From Armillaria gallica (lineage: Eukaryota > Basidiomycota > Agaricomycetes > Agaricales > Physalacriaceae), in contig JBANDB010000002.1 of NCBI GenBank assembly GCA_037576215.1, forward strand, positions 682,001 through 746,000: a stretch of DNA of 64,000 nucleotides. The letters are read 5' to 3'. Below, piece by piece: positions 1-11,910 of the stretch. The translations under genes were made by a program, and so were the position numbers. The first letter of the stretch is position 1. Every line of letters begins with the position of its first letter. Under the pieces are notes generated by a model. The model saw only the letters and a program-made list of their open reading frames with translations. It was not told where the DNA came from and did not search any database.

Positions 1-1493
1 ATACGATCCGAGTTTCGTTATTGTACGACTCCAGGATAGTGGATCTGCTATACGTTTCAACCATCATTAAGCAGGTAGGGAGAAAACAAGAATGGGATCG
101 CCCCTACTCTGGCTAAGCCTTTAGTCCATCATATAAACGCAAAGCATCAGTGTTCAAACAGCATCATGATTGTAGGCATAGCCAATGCATTGCCACGCTG
201 GTGGCTTTGGCCGAAGACTGAATTGGAAGAAGGAAAATAACGCGTCACGCGATACGAAACACCGTGTCAAAAACATCTGGTCAACGCTTCTACTGTTTTC
301 ATTTCCGAATAAGCACCCAGAAGAAGATGTTTGATGCCGTATCCAGACACCGCTGAGCACAAAGAAATCCGTAGCTGTCGTTCGGGGAGGGCAAAGATGT
401 TTTGAAAGAATTGAGATTGCAAGTCTTCAAGGAACGCAATCCCTTGCAATACAGCAATACATGGGCTTCGTCCTTCACCTCAGGTGACAATTGCGGCATA
501 ATCGTTGTGACCGAGGAACGGGGGCACGTTAAGCCCATCTAAGGACCTCAACAGCGAGTGTATGGGAGATGTCAGCAAGCAGATGAGAGCTTTCCTATGC
601 ACGGGATTCGGTGGATGGGATCGATAGCTCATGACCATGGACTTACGGCCCGGGGAAGGTGTACGGGGCTCTATTCTTGGATGGTATCGGTAGTATAAGA
701 GAAGAGCCTTCGAAGATTCAGAGATAAATGACTCAATATCTAAGAGGCGGGACTGTTGGAACATGGTAACGACATATTGTTCATGTCATCTGGCAGCCAC
801 TGTCGAGCCAAATAGATTCATACAGGACGATGGAGGTTCTGTAGGATATGAGCAAGATTAGCAATCCACGAAGTTTTCTGGCTCTCGCCAGAGCGAAGGA
901 GTCTGCTATGGCATAGGATAGGGAGTGATTGTGAGGAAGGGAAAGGGCGTATTTCCCATAGCGGAGAGCCGACGGTATTTGACTGGCCACATTCTGGTCT
1001 CCAAGAACTGCAACACGACTGGGGAACGGTTCGCCACGCATGAGCCAAGCAAGCTACGACTCGGAATCAATTTTTTTGGATACGTTCCAGCTGCTTGAGC
1101 AACGTCGCATCAATGGTGATGGAGGCACCACAACCAGGCAGATAGGGATCAACCGCACCCATGTAGATAGCGATGGTCTAGACACAAGTAGGCAGGAAGA
1201 GCGTAATTATACTCACGTGGCCATGTTGAACCGGCAATTTTCAAATTTAAATTGCGACTGTAGTCTAGCCTCTATTTTGACAAGGTCACAGTCTTCGTGT
1301 AGAAGCCCTCTGTAGTACGGACGTCGTTACGTTTCTGTTGAGGAGTCATGACGGCGACTAATAGAACCAACTTCCTTCCTTCCTTCGAGGACCGACCCGA
1401 GCTTCGTGGGCAGCAGAATTATGATGATTTTGGAAGGTATGTTAAATTCGCTGGTTTTGGGCTCCGAGTAGCCTACACTGAGTAAGAAATTTC
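1..1493. other. No supportable gene; one copy of a degenerate repeat
   Basis: Short minus-strand open frames at 480-764 and 781-1041 could be exons of a gene whose other parts lie outside the window, but I recognise no domain and could not join them cleanly. A 128-bp stretch at 113-240 is repeated at 6741-6858 (separate entry). Confidence 0.4.
113..240. repeat. Degenerate direct repeat A, copy 1
   Basis: About 125 bp similar, with small indels, to 6741-6858 in the same orientation. Both copies contain the core tcaaacagcatcatgattg; on the minus strand both read N-H-D-A-V-stop at this core, so they may be the 3' ends of two related, now decayed genes or copies of a short dispersed element. Confidence 0.6.
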
Positions 1494-4328
1494 TTATAGT
1501 GGTCCCTTTCTGCGTTCCCATTCTTTCTGAGCCAAAATACGCAAGTCGTTTTTCAAAATCTTTCCAGAAGTCGTGCGTTCTACGGGGTGCATATACTTTC
1601 AGGAGGAATCTTATCAGCCAAAACTATTCAGGAACTCACCAAATTTACCGTCGCGCACAATAATCATAACAGGGACGGCATATTTGGGCAATCTTTTCAG
1701 AAATTCAGCGGTCATGTCGGAATGTGATACAGGTACGGGAACTCACAATTCCTCGGCTTTTGCGAGAAGGCACTCTTCACTAATAGTGTCCTTGTACTCA
1801 GGTCTAACGGTAACCAGTGCTGCTGCTAGCTCATCCATGCGCTCATCAGGTATACTGACCAGTGCTGCCTCTGAGATACCTGGCACCGAGTAGAGTACAT
1901 TTTCTACCCATGCCGAATCCTATGCACAATATATGAGCCACGGAATGTAATTCTAGAAAAGATACTTACAATATTCGACCCACCGCATATTACAATGTCC
2001 TTGATTCGGCCCTTAATACATAGATATCCCTGAGCGTCCAATCTTCCTAGATCTCCTGTTTTGTACCATCCATCCTTGGTCAAGATCTAATAAGATTCAG
2101 GACATGCATGTTTGAACTCGACGACTCCTTGCACCTTATCTGTCGCAACTAAAAAGGTCACAGTCAACACAATATTGAGAGTAGGCGAAGTTCATGTATG
2201 TGTACCCGGATCACCAAAATATCCTTTCATTATACTTGGACCCCGGACCCATATCTCTCCGTCTTCTCCTAGTAGGGCCTCGTTGTCACCATCTTTCATT
2301 ATCCGAATGTCGTTAGTTGGATACATGAAGCCACTAGATGAGTGATTTTTAACCCCCGGGTAACCATCCGAGAAGAGACACACCAGCTTTCGGGTCGAGC
2401 TTCATAATCTTGTCCACCTACCCGAGGAAGATCATCAGTCAATTCTTGGGGGAAGCGCCATCCTTACCAAAACCTCCAACGGCACCAGACGTCTCAGTCA
2501 TACCGTAGATCTGTTGTCTACAGAACCAGGATTCAATATCATCGAACAAAGTCAAATCATGAACATACACTCTGGTTTGTGGAAATCCCTTTCTGACGCT
2601 CTGAAAGAAAGAAGTTGGAATGGTGGCGCCGGTGAATACAACGTTCTCGGGTGGGTAACCTGCCAAGCCATTATCCGCCAATTCTCTTATCACTATCGCA
2701 ACACTGCAGATTGTCAGTAATGGGGTGTACCGATAAAATGTATGTCTGACGCAGCGATTCTCGTGATATTTTCAGCCCTGCACAACCTGGGGCGAGTAAT
2801 CAGAGTTCACTCAAATAACCGAAACAAAAAATATTACTTGGTTACTGTGAAAAGTGGATAATTATAAGCACCTGAATTATCCACCTGTGACGGGATAACG
2901 ATTCCCGCCAATAAGCCAGCACTAACCTTCAGGTGGGTCCCATGTACGGGTTATAACAAGCTTGAACCCTCGGTAAGTGCAAGTCATCTGGTAGGTGTAA
3001 AGGTTGATCGCCGATACTTTGTCATGCAGCCACTTGAGTAACATACCATTGACGCGAATGGCCCCATGTGGCACATTACCCTCGGGAGCAAGATTCCCCT
3101 TTGTACATTCAAATCCTGAGAAGACCCGAGTTGGACAGGCTCGCCTTGTCTAAGGCGCTCCCTACCCTCCAAAAAGCTGTCCTAGGTGTTCCGAATTATT
3201 TTGTCACACTCACGTAACACCAGAAAACCAGAAGAAAGTTTACATTGAATGGCGCAGTCAAGCATGCTCGGTGCGAGGTCAGGACAGCTTCTAGAAGGTT
3301 TAAAGAACGGCAGCCTCGGGTGAGTATTACGTCAAAGATGTCGAGAAAACCCACTCGGTAATCCAGTCGTTCCAGACGTGAAGAATATTGCGGCATCGTC
3401 ATCAGGCAAGACGTTTGGATCGTTGTTTAGAATATCTTCAGAACCGTCACGGTCCTCGGAGCATACTGTAGTCCAATTGTCCATTCCTGCCCAACGACCT
3501 TCGGTCGCTTGGTCATTGAAGACAATATACACTGATATTCCAGTAATCTGCATCAGTTCAGAGGCAATGGGCTGGATCATATCAGCTCGATCGGGATCTA
3601 GAATGAGGATTGTGCATTTTGCCAGAGTTAGACAGTGCTTGAGGGGTTCCAATGGCAAAAGCCTTTCAGAAAGTTCAAGACGAAAATTCCGTAAAGGTAA
3701 AGAACTGGCTCACGGGTCCAAGAGAACGGACACGGCACCTAGAAGGTCTATGTTATAGAGTAAGTGTCGTGGAAGTCATCCGTTACCGAGGAAAGCGACA
3801 TACGACAGGCCCAAAAAGCTGCCAGATAAGCGGGACGATTTCGTGAACAAATGGTGACACGATCGCCTACTCAAAGTGTGTTATTCCAAGGGCAGAATCC
3901 GGAATGAGCGAAAATGCTTGCCTTTCTTTATGCCATATACGTTCTTGAAGGCAACTGCACATTTGATTGAGGAATGAAATAATTCCTGGAAGCTGTATCG
4001 TTCTTCTCCATAGACAACATACGTCTTGTCCTTGTATTCTTCGGTAACCTGTAAATAGAACTGTCGCATTGACGGTGGTTGATTTTTCCAGACTTTGAGT
4101 TGCCTTCCGTTGAAAACCTATTACATACGTCAGTTAGAAATCGCACATCGCACAAAAGAAGAGACAAGCGAACGCACATCAATTTCAATTTCAAGTAGAC
4201 TGCCTGATCGTGTCAAGATCTCGTGCGCTGATACATCGAAGTCGAAATATACTGTATCGTCGTATATGTGCTTGAGGCTTACCTTCTTCCAAAGAACAAG
4301 AAGGGATCCAAGTTTCTGCCTGAGTCAT
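1494..4328 (-). CDS. AMP-forming acyl-CoA synthetase/ligase-like protein (ANL superfamily)
   Basis: Adenylate-forming enzyme that would activate a carboxylic acid as acyl-AMP and probably pass it to CoA. The family motifs appear in order on the minus strand, split among many short introns: an N-terminal segment (about 3930-4120), the P-loop [10 protein letters not shown] (near 3360), YGMTETSG (near 2500), [14 protein letters not shown] (near 2250) and the C-terminal [11 protein letters not shown] (near 1550) with the catalytic Lys. I chose the ATG at 4328 because its short exon splices at gtaagc into an exon reading [11 protein letters not shown]. The stop is TAA at 1494-1496. Oddities: the P-loop has Ser where most members have Lys (GLPSG), and the segment around 2770-2930 could not be joined in one clean frame, so an exon boundary is wrong or the gene is damaged there. 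The substrate cannot be told. It stands alone, with no PKS or NRPS partner in the window. Confidence 0.75.
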
Positions 4329-4607
4329 GATTGTGAGAGGAAGAGGCCCGGGGATTAGTTAATAGTTCGGCAAGACGTACTACCTTTGAACTTCCAGATA
4401 TAAAGCGGGGTGGCTCTTGGGTGGCTCCAGCTTCACGACATAGATTCTTCCTTACCAAATCTTGCAAGATCCACTAGCATCTCCGAGGGGTGACGAGCAG
4501 TAGCGATCGACCGTAATGCAGGTTGGAAGTCAGAAATGGACACATGTTGAACTGAAAAGAGGGGGATCCATCAATATATAATTAGGAGCTTCAAAGAATA
4601 TCCCGAT

Positions 4608-4700
4608 GTGGTTGGGCGGTCGTGACGGATGTCAAATTACGAGCCCTGAGTGCCGTCTTTAATGGTTTTTGTTTTCTGACATCCGAGAACAAAGGTACGG
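4608..4700 (+). repeat. Inverted repeat B, copy 1 (upstream of the synthetase)
   Basis: About 90 bp that reappears in reverse complement at 7629-7716 at roughly 80% identity by eye, including a run of caaattacgagccctga. It lies 280 bp upstream of the minus-strand synthetase start; the other copy lies 30 bp upstream of the plus-strand gene at 7746. It could be a shared promoter element or the ends of an old mobile element. The rest of 4329-5001 shows nothing else. Confidence 0.7.
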
Positions 4701-5001
4701 CCATCCTCACTGCGTCTAGTGCGGTGGACTAAGGATGCCACGTGTTTAGCGTGTGGTTAAGCTTCCCGCTTAAGCCTGAGGTCTTCTCGCCTATCTAACC
4801 CACAGTGGACTGGCTCAATCCACAACTTGAACACTCGGGGTTTGCACGGCGACGATGTGCATGTTTCCATCCTGGTCAGCGTACGGACATTGTATCTAAT
4901 ATAGACAAATGACCTTTACGTCCATGTATTATAAAAGGTGCCTTGTATATTGTAACAGGCTCTCAAACAGGGTATGATTCAAATACTGATAATGGACCAT
5001 C

Positions 5002-6307
5002 TTATAAGCTTCGTGCTCGTGCACCATTACCGAGGCCATCCTCTAAATCAGGTCTTGAACGAACCGACAAGGTCCCATCGAAACTCATTCCATCCTGACT
5101 TTGTTCGCTCGCACTCAAAGCCCTGAACCGAAGAGATTCGGACGTAGAACTCCCGCTCCAGTAATCGTCGGGACGCCCGCACCCAGATGCGACGCGGCCT
5201 ACTTGCATTGTAGGTACAATTCCCTAGAGAGAACAGATTAATTGGGTGATGAAACGTAGTCCTCCTGAATTAGACGAAACGTACTCTCATTGCAATTGCT
5301 AATGCCTCTACATACATCCCCGCTGTGTCATTACGAGCTTCGAACACCAGCAGAACGATTATCATCGCTGAATAAAGAGAGGCGGATTCCACCGTGATTT
5401 CTATCGCGCACATATACCAGCGGGGGTCGACGACGACACTTAGAATGCGGTACACAATAAGAACCGTACACCACAACAAGGTCGCCAATATGGCCGAGGA
5501 ATAGATCACAGCCCAGTGAGAAGAATTCGGGGCGTAAAGAACCGTGTTCTCAGGGTTACCATCAGCGCAATTGTGATAGAGCACGATACCCTTGCTAACT
5601 GTTGTCGGCTTAGACTTTGTAAACCGTTTACCTGAGATTGTGATCAATACTTACCTACTGCCAAGGTGGTGGAAATCATTGGAACGAAGATAACAACCGA
5701 ACTACGACCCCAGACAATCCAGCATCGCCAGATCTACAGTGAACTGAGCAACAATTACATCAAGACAAGTAATTGACATACCAGAGTGGCATCGGTGAGG
5801 ATGGTGCTCACAGCTGCTGCGATCCCCACGACAAGATAAACTCGTGACGGCAAAGGGTTGTTATACGCTTTGAAGGCTGTCGAGAAATTTTGTCCGTTTA
5901 CGATGAAAATTCTAGCATTGGCCGCCCAGTTGACGGAAAAGCCGATTGTCATCAGGAGATATAAGAGTACAATCATAAGAAGGATAGAGTGCGGCCCTCT
6001 GTAGTTATGCCGCCTTTTGCTTGAAACTATGAAGACAAGTCAGATGACTAGTATGAATAGGTTACTTAAAATTGGAGTAATCTACAGACCAACAGCCCAC
6101 AAGGTGACTATTATGACTCCAGTGTAAATTCCTGGGTGACACACGTCACATGTAGCGCATGAGCATGATTTAAGCCATCGTACTGTGTGTTAATGCTTCG
6201 ACCATCATTGAATTGAGTTGCGCGTCCAGAGCATGGAAGATGTCCTTCGCCTGGCCATCGCTTAGCTTTTGCAGAATAGTACCGTCTTTCGCTATGGTGG
6301 TGGTCAT
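5002..6307 (-). CDS. Multi-pass (serpentine) integral membrane protein, uncharacterised
   Basis: Six exons can be read on the minus strand from ATG 6307 to TAA 5002-5004, giving roughly 300 residues. After a 42-residue N-terminus there are successive hydrophobic segments (GVIIVTLWAV; ILLMIVLLYLLMTIGFSV; YLVVGIAAAVSTILTDA; an RCWIVWGRS loop followed by a hydrophobic helix; YSSAILATLLWCTVLIVY; a helix ending MIIVLLVFEARN), about seven in all. A polar Ser/Asp-rich tail follows (SLRFRALSASEQSQDG). Introns have regular GT..AG borders of about 45-65 nt. This architecture is very common as an expanded family in Agaricomycetes; a receptor-like role is often supposed but not shown. No frame lesion was seen, so it looks functional. 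Confidence 0.8.
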
Positions 6308-6740
6308 TATGGCTTCGAGAGGCGACGATGAGAGTATACCTTCAGCGAACCATGGAGACTTTTATATCTATCGAACAATCAGCTCGAAATTGGCAGGATC
6401 AAATTCAAACAAACGCGTACTAGCGGCCATCATGGACAGTAAGCAATGATGGGTATCAGGAGAGGAGCTTCGGTAAGAAGAGATCGGAGTGCCGGTCTGA
6501 TACTAGTTAGTAGTCTTTCGTAGGCAGACGACGATGCAGACCTATTGATCGGAGGGACGGATGGTGTACTAGAGAGTTGGTAGCTGGTCGAACCAAGTAC
6601 GTTGAAAGCAGTAATTTTGTCAGCCAGGCTTGGTAGAGGTACAAGTTTTAGTCAAGGGTGGCAAAAATAGACACGATGATTTATCAGTGCCTGGCAGAAC
6701 GCCTCGGAGCAACGAGGGCTATGAAATGTGTAAAGATTGC

Positions 6741-6858
6741 CAAGCCTACAGTCCATAATATAGACGCATAGCAGCAGCGCTCAAACAGCATCATGATTGA
6801 AATGCATTGCCATGCCGTCGTCTTTGACCGCAGATTGAATCGAAAGAAAAAGAAATAA
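6741..6858. repeat. Degenerate direct repeat A, copy 2
   Basis: Partner of 113-240, in the same orientation about 6.6 kb away. Similarity fades soon after 6860. Confidence 0.6.
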
Positions 6859-7628
6859 TGGATCTTGAGAAGAACAACCGGTCACACGGATATCGAGATC
6901 CAAAGCTTCGATGATTGTAACGCCAGTACGGACTTACCTCGACGAACTCAAACGAGTGCCGTTGAGGTAGCCGCTCGGTCGCGAGTATTGGAATGTCAGA
7001 GCTAATTCAAGATTCATCTTGCGGATCACGCATTAACCTGTGAACGGAGACATGAATTCGCGCAACGGCAAAGATCGAAGAGAACAACGCGTTGGATGGA
7101 ATTGCTTTGGCATGACAATCAAACAGCAGGCGGCAAAAACTGTAAGTCGGATTAGTCAAAATAAAATGGACCTGGATGATTGTGTATCAATCAGCTTAGT
7201 AGAGCATATATTTAGGTGCGGAATCAGTGGTATTTCTGTCGAAGTTGTTAGGTGATACAACGATACCATAGGGAACGCACCAGCTTCAATGGCCTATGTT
7301 TCCTTGGAGCAGTAGCCAGCATGATCCCAGTGGTGCCACCTCATTTCTCGCGGTTCAAATAGTCTACATCCCCGGCGACTTTGAGAGACCGAGCAACGAA
7401 AAAACGCTCTCTCCCTAGATGCTATGGGTTAGAGGATGAGAAGATAAGGAGCGCTCAGCGGGAACATACCCATGATCTTGCGCCTACGTACTTACAAGCA
7501 ATGCTACTTTCATCCGAAGCCACTCATTTCTTTGTCACATTGCGACGACTCGAGGGAGCTTTGACTGGAAATGTGCTAAATAGAGTATGCTGAGTTTACG
7601 CGTGACGTACTCGATGCAAGAGGAGATT

Positions 7629-7716
7629 CCGTACCCTTGTTTTCCGGACGTCCGAAAACAAAAACAAAGACAGAGGCGTTCAGGGCTCGTAATTTGTCAC
7701 TCGTCACGGCCACCAC
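7629..7716 (-). repeat. Inverted repeat B, copy 2
   Basis: Reverse complement of the 4608-4700 copy. It ends about 30 bp before the ATG of the gene at 7746, so both copies sit upstream of outward-facing genes. Confidence 0.7.
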
Positions 7717-7745
7717 AAGTTGGACTTTAACTTCAAATATCCAAC

Positions 7746-8561
7746 ATGAACATGAACTCGCATCGTATTGAAGACGACGAGATGTTCATCTCGAAACAAA
7801 TCTACCATCTGGTCAGTGTGATAGCATAGGCGAAGCCGATAGCCACATCTAACCGACTTGCAGACAGACACGATTGGAGTGGCAAGAGTGATAGAGATAT
7901 TGCGCGGTGTGACTGGGAGCTCAGGAGAAGATTTAGATATTCCCTACATTGGGGGAACGCTGGTGAGCACGTCGATTTGATATTCAAGAAACAGGTAACT
8001 CATTCCCCGCAGGAGAATTATGCCGCCACAGGATATGGCCCATTCGAGGCGACTCGTCCTCATCGCCTTAGCGAACGCCCAACTGCGCCGACTCGAGGGA
8101 CCATTCGCGACATGCCACCGTCTGACCCGGTCGCGTTCGATGCCTGGATTGTTGCTCTGTTTCTCCGGAAGGTCGACACCTCGTACCACTATCCAGGGTG
8201 GCTACATACGCGCAAACGAGCACCACGCCACATTCCACCCACCGATCCTGCTGCCTTCGATGCTTGGATCACCTCCTTCTTTACCCGCAGTAAGGTCAAC
8301 AGGACCCACCACCGCGACGCTGTTCGCGATGAACCACACAACAATTTATTCGTAGATACACTGTCGGGTGGCCCATCGGGGTCGGCGACAGCGATGGCAG
8401 GCCCCTCGTACCCTCAGCCTGGGCTCCCGTGGAGGGTTGTTCCTCCTGGGCTTCCTCCGCTGTTCCACATCCCGAAACCCGTCGTCATCACTACAGTCCC
8501 CAGCTGGCTCAGCAACGGCGAGCCATCCGTTATGTTCGTGTCCCGTGCGCATACGTTCTAG
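7746..8561 (+). CDS. Hypothetical protein with an internal PP-x-DP-x-AFDAWI repeat
   Basis: Not recognised. Three exons join in frame: 7746-7811, 7864-7962 and 8013-8561, with introns of 52 and 50 nt and standard borders. Exon 2 encodes TDTIGVARVIEILRG and DLDIPYIGGTL. Exon 3 holds two copies of a unit about 60 residues apart: DMPPSDPVAFDAWIVALF and HIPPTDPAAFDAWITSFF. The Pro-rich tail ends at TAG 8559-8561, although a further intron near 8530-8613 leading to exons beyond is possible. The gene is preceded by repeat B. Membrane or enzymatic motifs are absent. Exons 1-2 are fairly convincing; the 3' end is uncertain. Confidence 0.5.
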
Positions 8562-9958
8562 TCGCGTAGCAAGGTTAAGCTGTATCTACAAGTCTCATTC
8601 AATTTCTTTTCAGAATGAAAATATCTTTCCAAAACTCACTTTTCAATGCTGGCAAGCCTATAAATACTCAAGAAAACTTTGAGGTATGTTTCGTATCAGA
8701 GATGTTGACAACGAGCAAAGACGGTGCCAATGCATCGGCTAGTTCTCTCATCGTTGACTGCTCTTCATCGGGGAGAAACCAGGAGAGCATGTCGCAAGTG
8801 AGAGTGGTGATGAGGCAGAGGGCGTTGTTGCCAGCAGCAAGTCAGATGTGGTGATGGTAGAAGGAAAGAATCGGGAAGGACAGGAAGGACGGGAAGGGTA
8901 CGTCACGTCACAATATCTCTTACCCTCAACCATCGACCTCGACGCCCGCGACGACGTGATATCTTCTCTGTTCGCCTTTCAAGTTCTTCCTGCTGCTACC
9001 CTTGTAGCTCTGGTGTGCTATTCCGGCATATCGAGGAAGAAAAGGTATGGCATCACGTCTCTTTCTGCCGGTGTCTCTAACCAAGGAAAATCATTGTACA
9101 GAATCTTTCTGTCGGGCGATTCTCTTGATTTTAGCCAGATAGTGCTGAATATGTATGCGACGATGACTTCGCTTCACGTCCAGTGACGGGCGATAACCAT
9201 ACAGCCTGGATATGCATTTTTCCAGCTATCATTGCGATATAGGATCAGGGATTTTGGCGGCAAGGAAAGGTATGTTTTTTGTCCCTGCTTGTGTTGCCTT
9301 TTTATGAAGCGATGTCTAGATTCTCTTTCCTTTCCTTACTGTCTGTATAACTGCGCGACGCATATCTCAAGAAGCGGTAAGGAAATGTACAAGCGCGTCT
9401 GAAGGAATAGGTACAAGGTTACCGGGTACATTCCTCCTGCTTTATTGTATTTTCGTCACGCTGACCAAAGCATTTCCAGGACTACCATTGCAACTGAAGC
9501 CGGCGACTGTGGACTGGCTACAAGACACGCTTGGACCGAGATGGGGGACAAATACACGTGACTAGGACCAGGTGCGACACAATGGGCCTTTGCTTTTGTA
9601 CCCTAGTCTGATAGGCCTATTTAGTGTGAACAAAGAAAGGTGCGGCGGCCGGCGAAGCATCCTCGTTCAGCAGGTGGCGTGGTCCACTCAACGGGATATA
9701 CTCTACGGTAAATGCTGCAATAATGGCAAAATAACAGTTCAGGGATTACTTTGCACAGCGCAACGTTGCAACTTCGGAACACGAATGGCCGCCCCTTGCC
9801 CTGACACGGTCGAGTTACCACCAGGGGGAGAGACAACGGTGTTCCAAAAAGGGTATCAACACAATGTAAGTGGGTTCCTTTGTGAAGTATATTTGTTATT
9901 GACGATACTTATAAGAGCCGATTCTTCTTGTCGGTTTGCATATCTCCCTTCATCCAAC
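8562..9958. other. Intergenic or unresolved exons
   Basis: Several plus-strand open pieces (8615-8854, 8848-9186, 9572-9850) with intron-like junctions may be further exons of the preceding gene or of a separate one. I could not build a consistent model or recognise a domain. Confidence 0.35.
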
Positions 9959-11316
9959 ATGACTACCCCTCAACCAGGTCAGACTCCAGCTTTTGCACTA
10001 CCTTAGCATGGCTTGCTGACAACCTGCATACAGAGAATGCATACATATTGACCCTCCCTAACGAACTCATCGACGAAATATTGTCGCCAGAAGTACGGAG
10101 TGGGCCCGATTATGACAACACAAAGATAGGGATCATCACCTTCTGCTCCGTTTGCAAACGTTTCCGCGACATTTTCCTTTGGCGCCTTTACCAGACCATC
10201 CGTTATCATGATGTACGCGACGTGAGGCCATTCCTTGAGGTGCTTTCCTTCCAGGGCGCTAAATACGTCGTCCACCTCGACCTGGTGCTTTACCCCATCC
10301 GCTACATATTTGGTTACGACCTGTTTAGCATGCTCGATTTGCTGCATCGTTCGATAAGGAGCCTCACACTCCTCGAATCTCTCCGCCTTGACATCCGTCC
10401 AACCCCGAGGAACTTGGAGGACAGTGGCATCAGCACCCTTGAACGGGCCCCCGCAGATGTAACACCTTTGTCACCAGAGATTGTTAATTCTCTCACTTGG
10501 GTATTCCGGACCCTTCCTAAGCAGCTCCTCTCCCTGTCGTTGAGCGGATTCTGTTTGGATGATGCCATACCAGGTTTAGAGGCTGCCAAACTCCCTTCTC
10601 TGCGCTTCCTGTCCCTCGATCTCAACGGATTGGAAGTATCAGATGATTTCAGACATACACACTTCTTGCAAGGGATGCCTCGACTGGAAACCATCGAGCT
10701 CCCTGTGCAGTGGTGTCCTACCTCGACGTGGTTCAGACGGGTGTTTGCTAGACGCACTTTCAAGCACATCAAGGTCGGGTTCAGAGGGACGTGGCATTCG
10801 GCGGCCGCCGACACGCATCAGAATCACGACGGTTCGCCATGCGAATGGAACACCTGTATCGCCGGCTTGTTCGAACAATCTTCCTCCACCCTGAAGACCG
10901 TCGACATTGGGACGATATCCCTCGTCATTCCTGCCTCGGTTTCCTTCCCGGCAGTGACCTCACTCAGTATTCTCGATATCGAATTCGGCCCTGAAGCTGA
11001 TAGCGAGCTCTCGGCACTCCTGGCACCCTTCTTTAAGTCTCCCCTCCAAACATTGGAGATACTGCAGTGTCATGATATTCCGGCTGCGTTTGTGGATCAC
11101 TTCCGCAAGCATTGGCCAGATTTGAAGACGCTTCGTATGTCGGAGCTCACCACGATCGAGGATGAGTACGATCCTCCAGGTATTGGTCATCCCTATGAGC
11201 GTTCTTTGGGAGAGGACGATGCTTGGACTGCGGCTACACGGAGAGAGCTGGAGTATTTGTGCGAACGGCGGGGGGTGGATGCGTCGCTGGATTGGGAATA
11301 CGCAGAAACACCTTGA
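9959..11316 (+). CDS. F-box protein with LRR-like repeats
   Basis: Probable substrate-recognition subunit of an SCF-type ubiquitin ligase. An F-box-like segment lies at the very N-terminus (LTLPNELIDEIL, then FCSVCKRFRDIFLWRLY), followed by about 350 residues of degenerate leucine-rich repeats (for example LPKQLLSLSLSGFCL, LPSLRFLSLDLNGLEV, FKSPLQTLEILQCHDI). I prefer the ATG at 9959: its 19-nt coding exon (MTTPQP) splices by a 56-nt intron (9978-10033) directly to ENAYILTLPNELIDE. An unspliced start at 9928 is also open but adds a non-conserved leader. The gene has a single intron and an acidic C-terminus. It differs from the tandem F-box family further right. No target can be inferred. Confidence 0.8.
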
Positions 11317-11416
11317 GGGAGAATCGGTATCGGGTTTCCTCGTTAGCAAGTATGAATCTGTGTAATCTCTACGAACAAGTGTCTGATTAATTACTACAAT
11401 AAAGAAAGTATTTTCG

Positions 11417-11910
11417 TCAACTACTGTTCATTCCGTGATATACAGTTCGAAGTTCGTCCATGGTATGTAGGTCGTCCGAGTCGCTATCACTTTCCGTGGT
11501 AAGATCACTATGCTTGACGCTGTCCGTCTCCTGCTCGTCGCTATCGCTGTCCGTGTTCATATTTGATTCACTGTCAGTGTCCAGATCACTATCCGCACTA
11601 GCGAGCACCACCGTGTTCTGCTCCCAGGCTGGCTGGGGTTGGGTGCGAGGGGGAATGTCCGCGTTCCTTTGTAGGGCTGCACGGTAGGCTTCCTCGTTAA
11701 ACGCGTCGTCGTAGAGGTCCCATTCGGGTGACCATGCCTTGTTGGGAATGGAATAGAACTTGACCTGGGAGTCGAGGGGGGTCTGAAATGCGTGTTAAAT
11801 TGGAATAAATAATGAACGTCGAGACTTACCTTTTGGGAAGTAGTAGCTGGAAGAATGAAGTGCCACTTGGCTGCGGGGCTCTGCCAGATCGATACTGGGA
11901 AGGGGGACAT
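11417..11910 (-). CDS. Small hypothetical protein with acidic Ser/Asp repeat tail
   Basis: Two exons, 11830-11910 and 11417-11782, separated by a 47-nt intron, encode about 148 aa. The first half is ordinary (ATG at 11910, IWQSPAAKWHFILP, then SIPNKAWSPEWDLYDDAFNE). The second half is a low-complexity run of Ser, Asp, Glu and Thr (SDSDEQETDS, ESDSDSDD) ending HGMNSS. No known domain. The clean splice, strongly biased tail and open frame support a real gene; function unknown. The gene is convergent with the F-box gene, with only 100 bp between stops. Confidence 0.65.

Larger units (their letters stand above)
6308..7745. other. Intergenic; repeats A and B only
   Basis: No gene is supported. 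The stretch contains repeat A copy 2 (6741-6858) and inverted repeat B copy 2 (7629-7716). The short open frames at 7040-7255 and 7381-7593 have no recognisable features. Confidence 0.5.

Noticed and set aside
781..1041. Minus frame with VLGDQNVASQIPSALRYG, considered as a polyketide synthase starter-unit domain
   Set aside because: Only a short GDQ similarity; no catalytic motif and no ketosynthase in reach.
10314..10814. Minus frame of 166 codons
   Set aside because: Antisense shadow of the F-box gene at 9959-11316.
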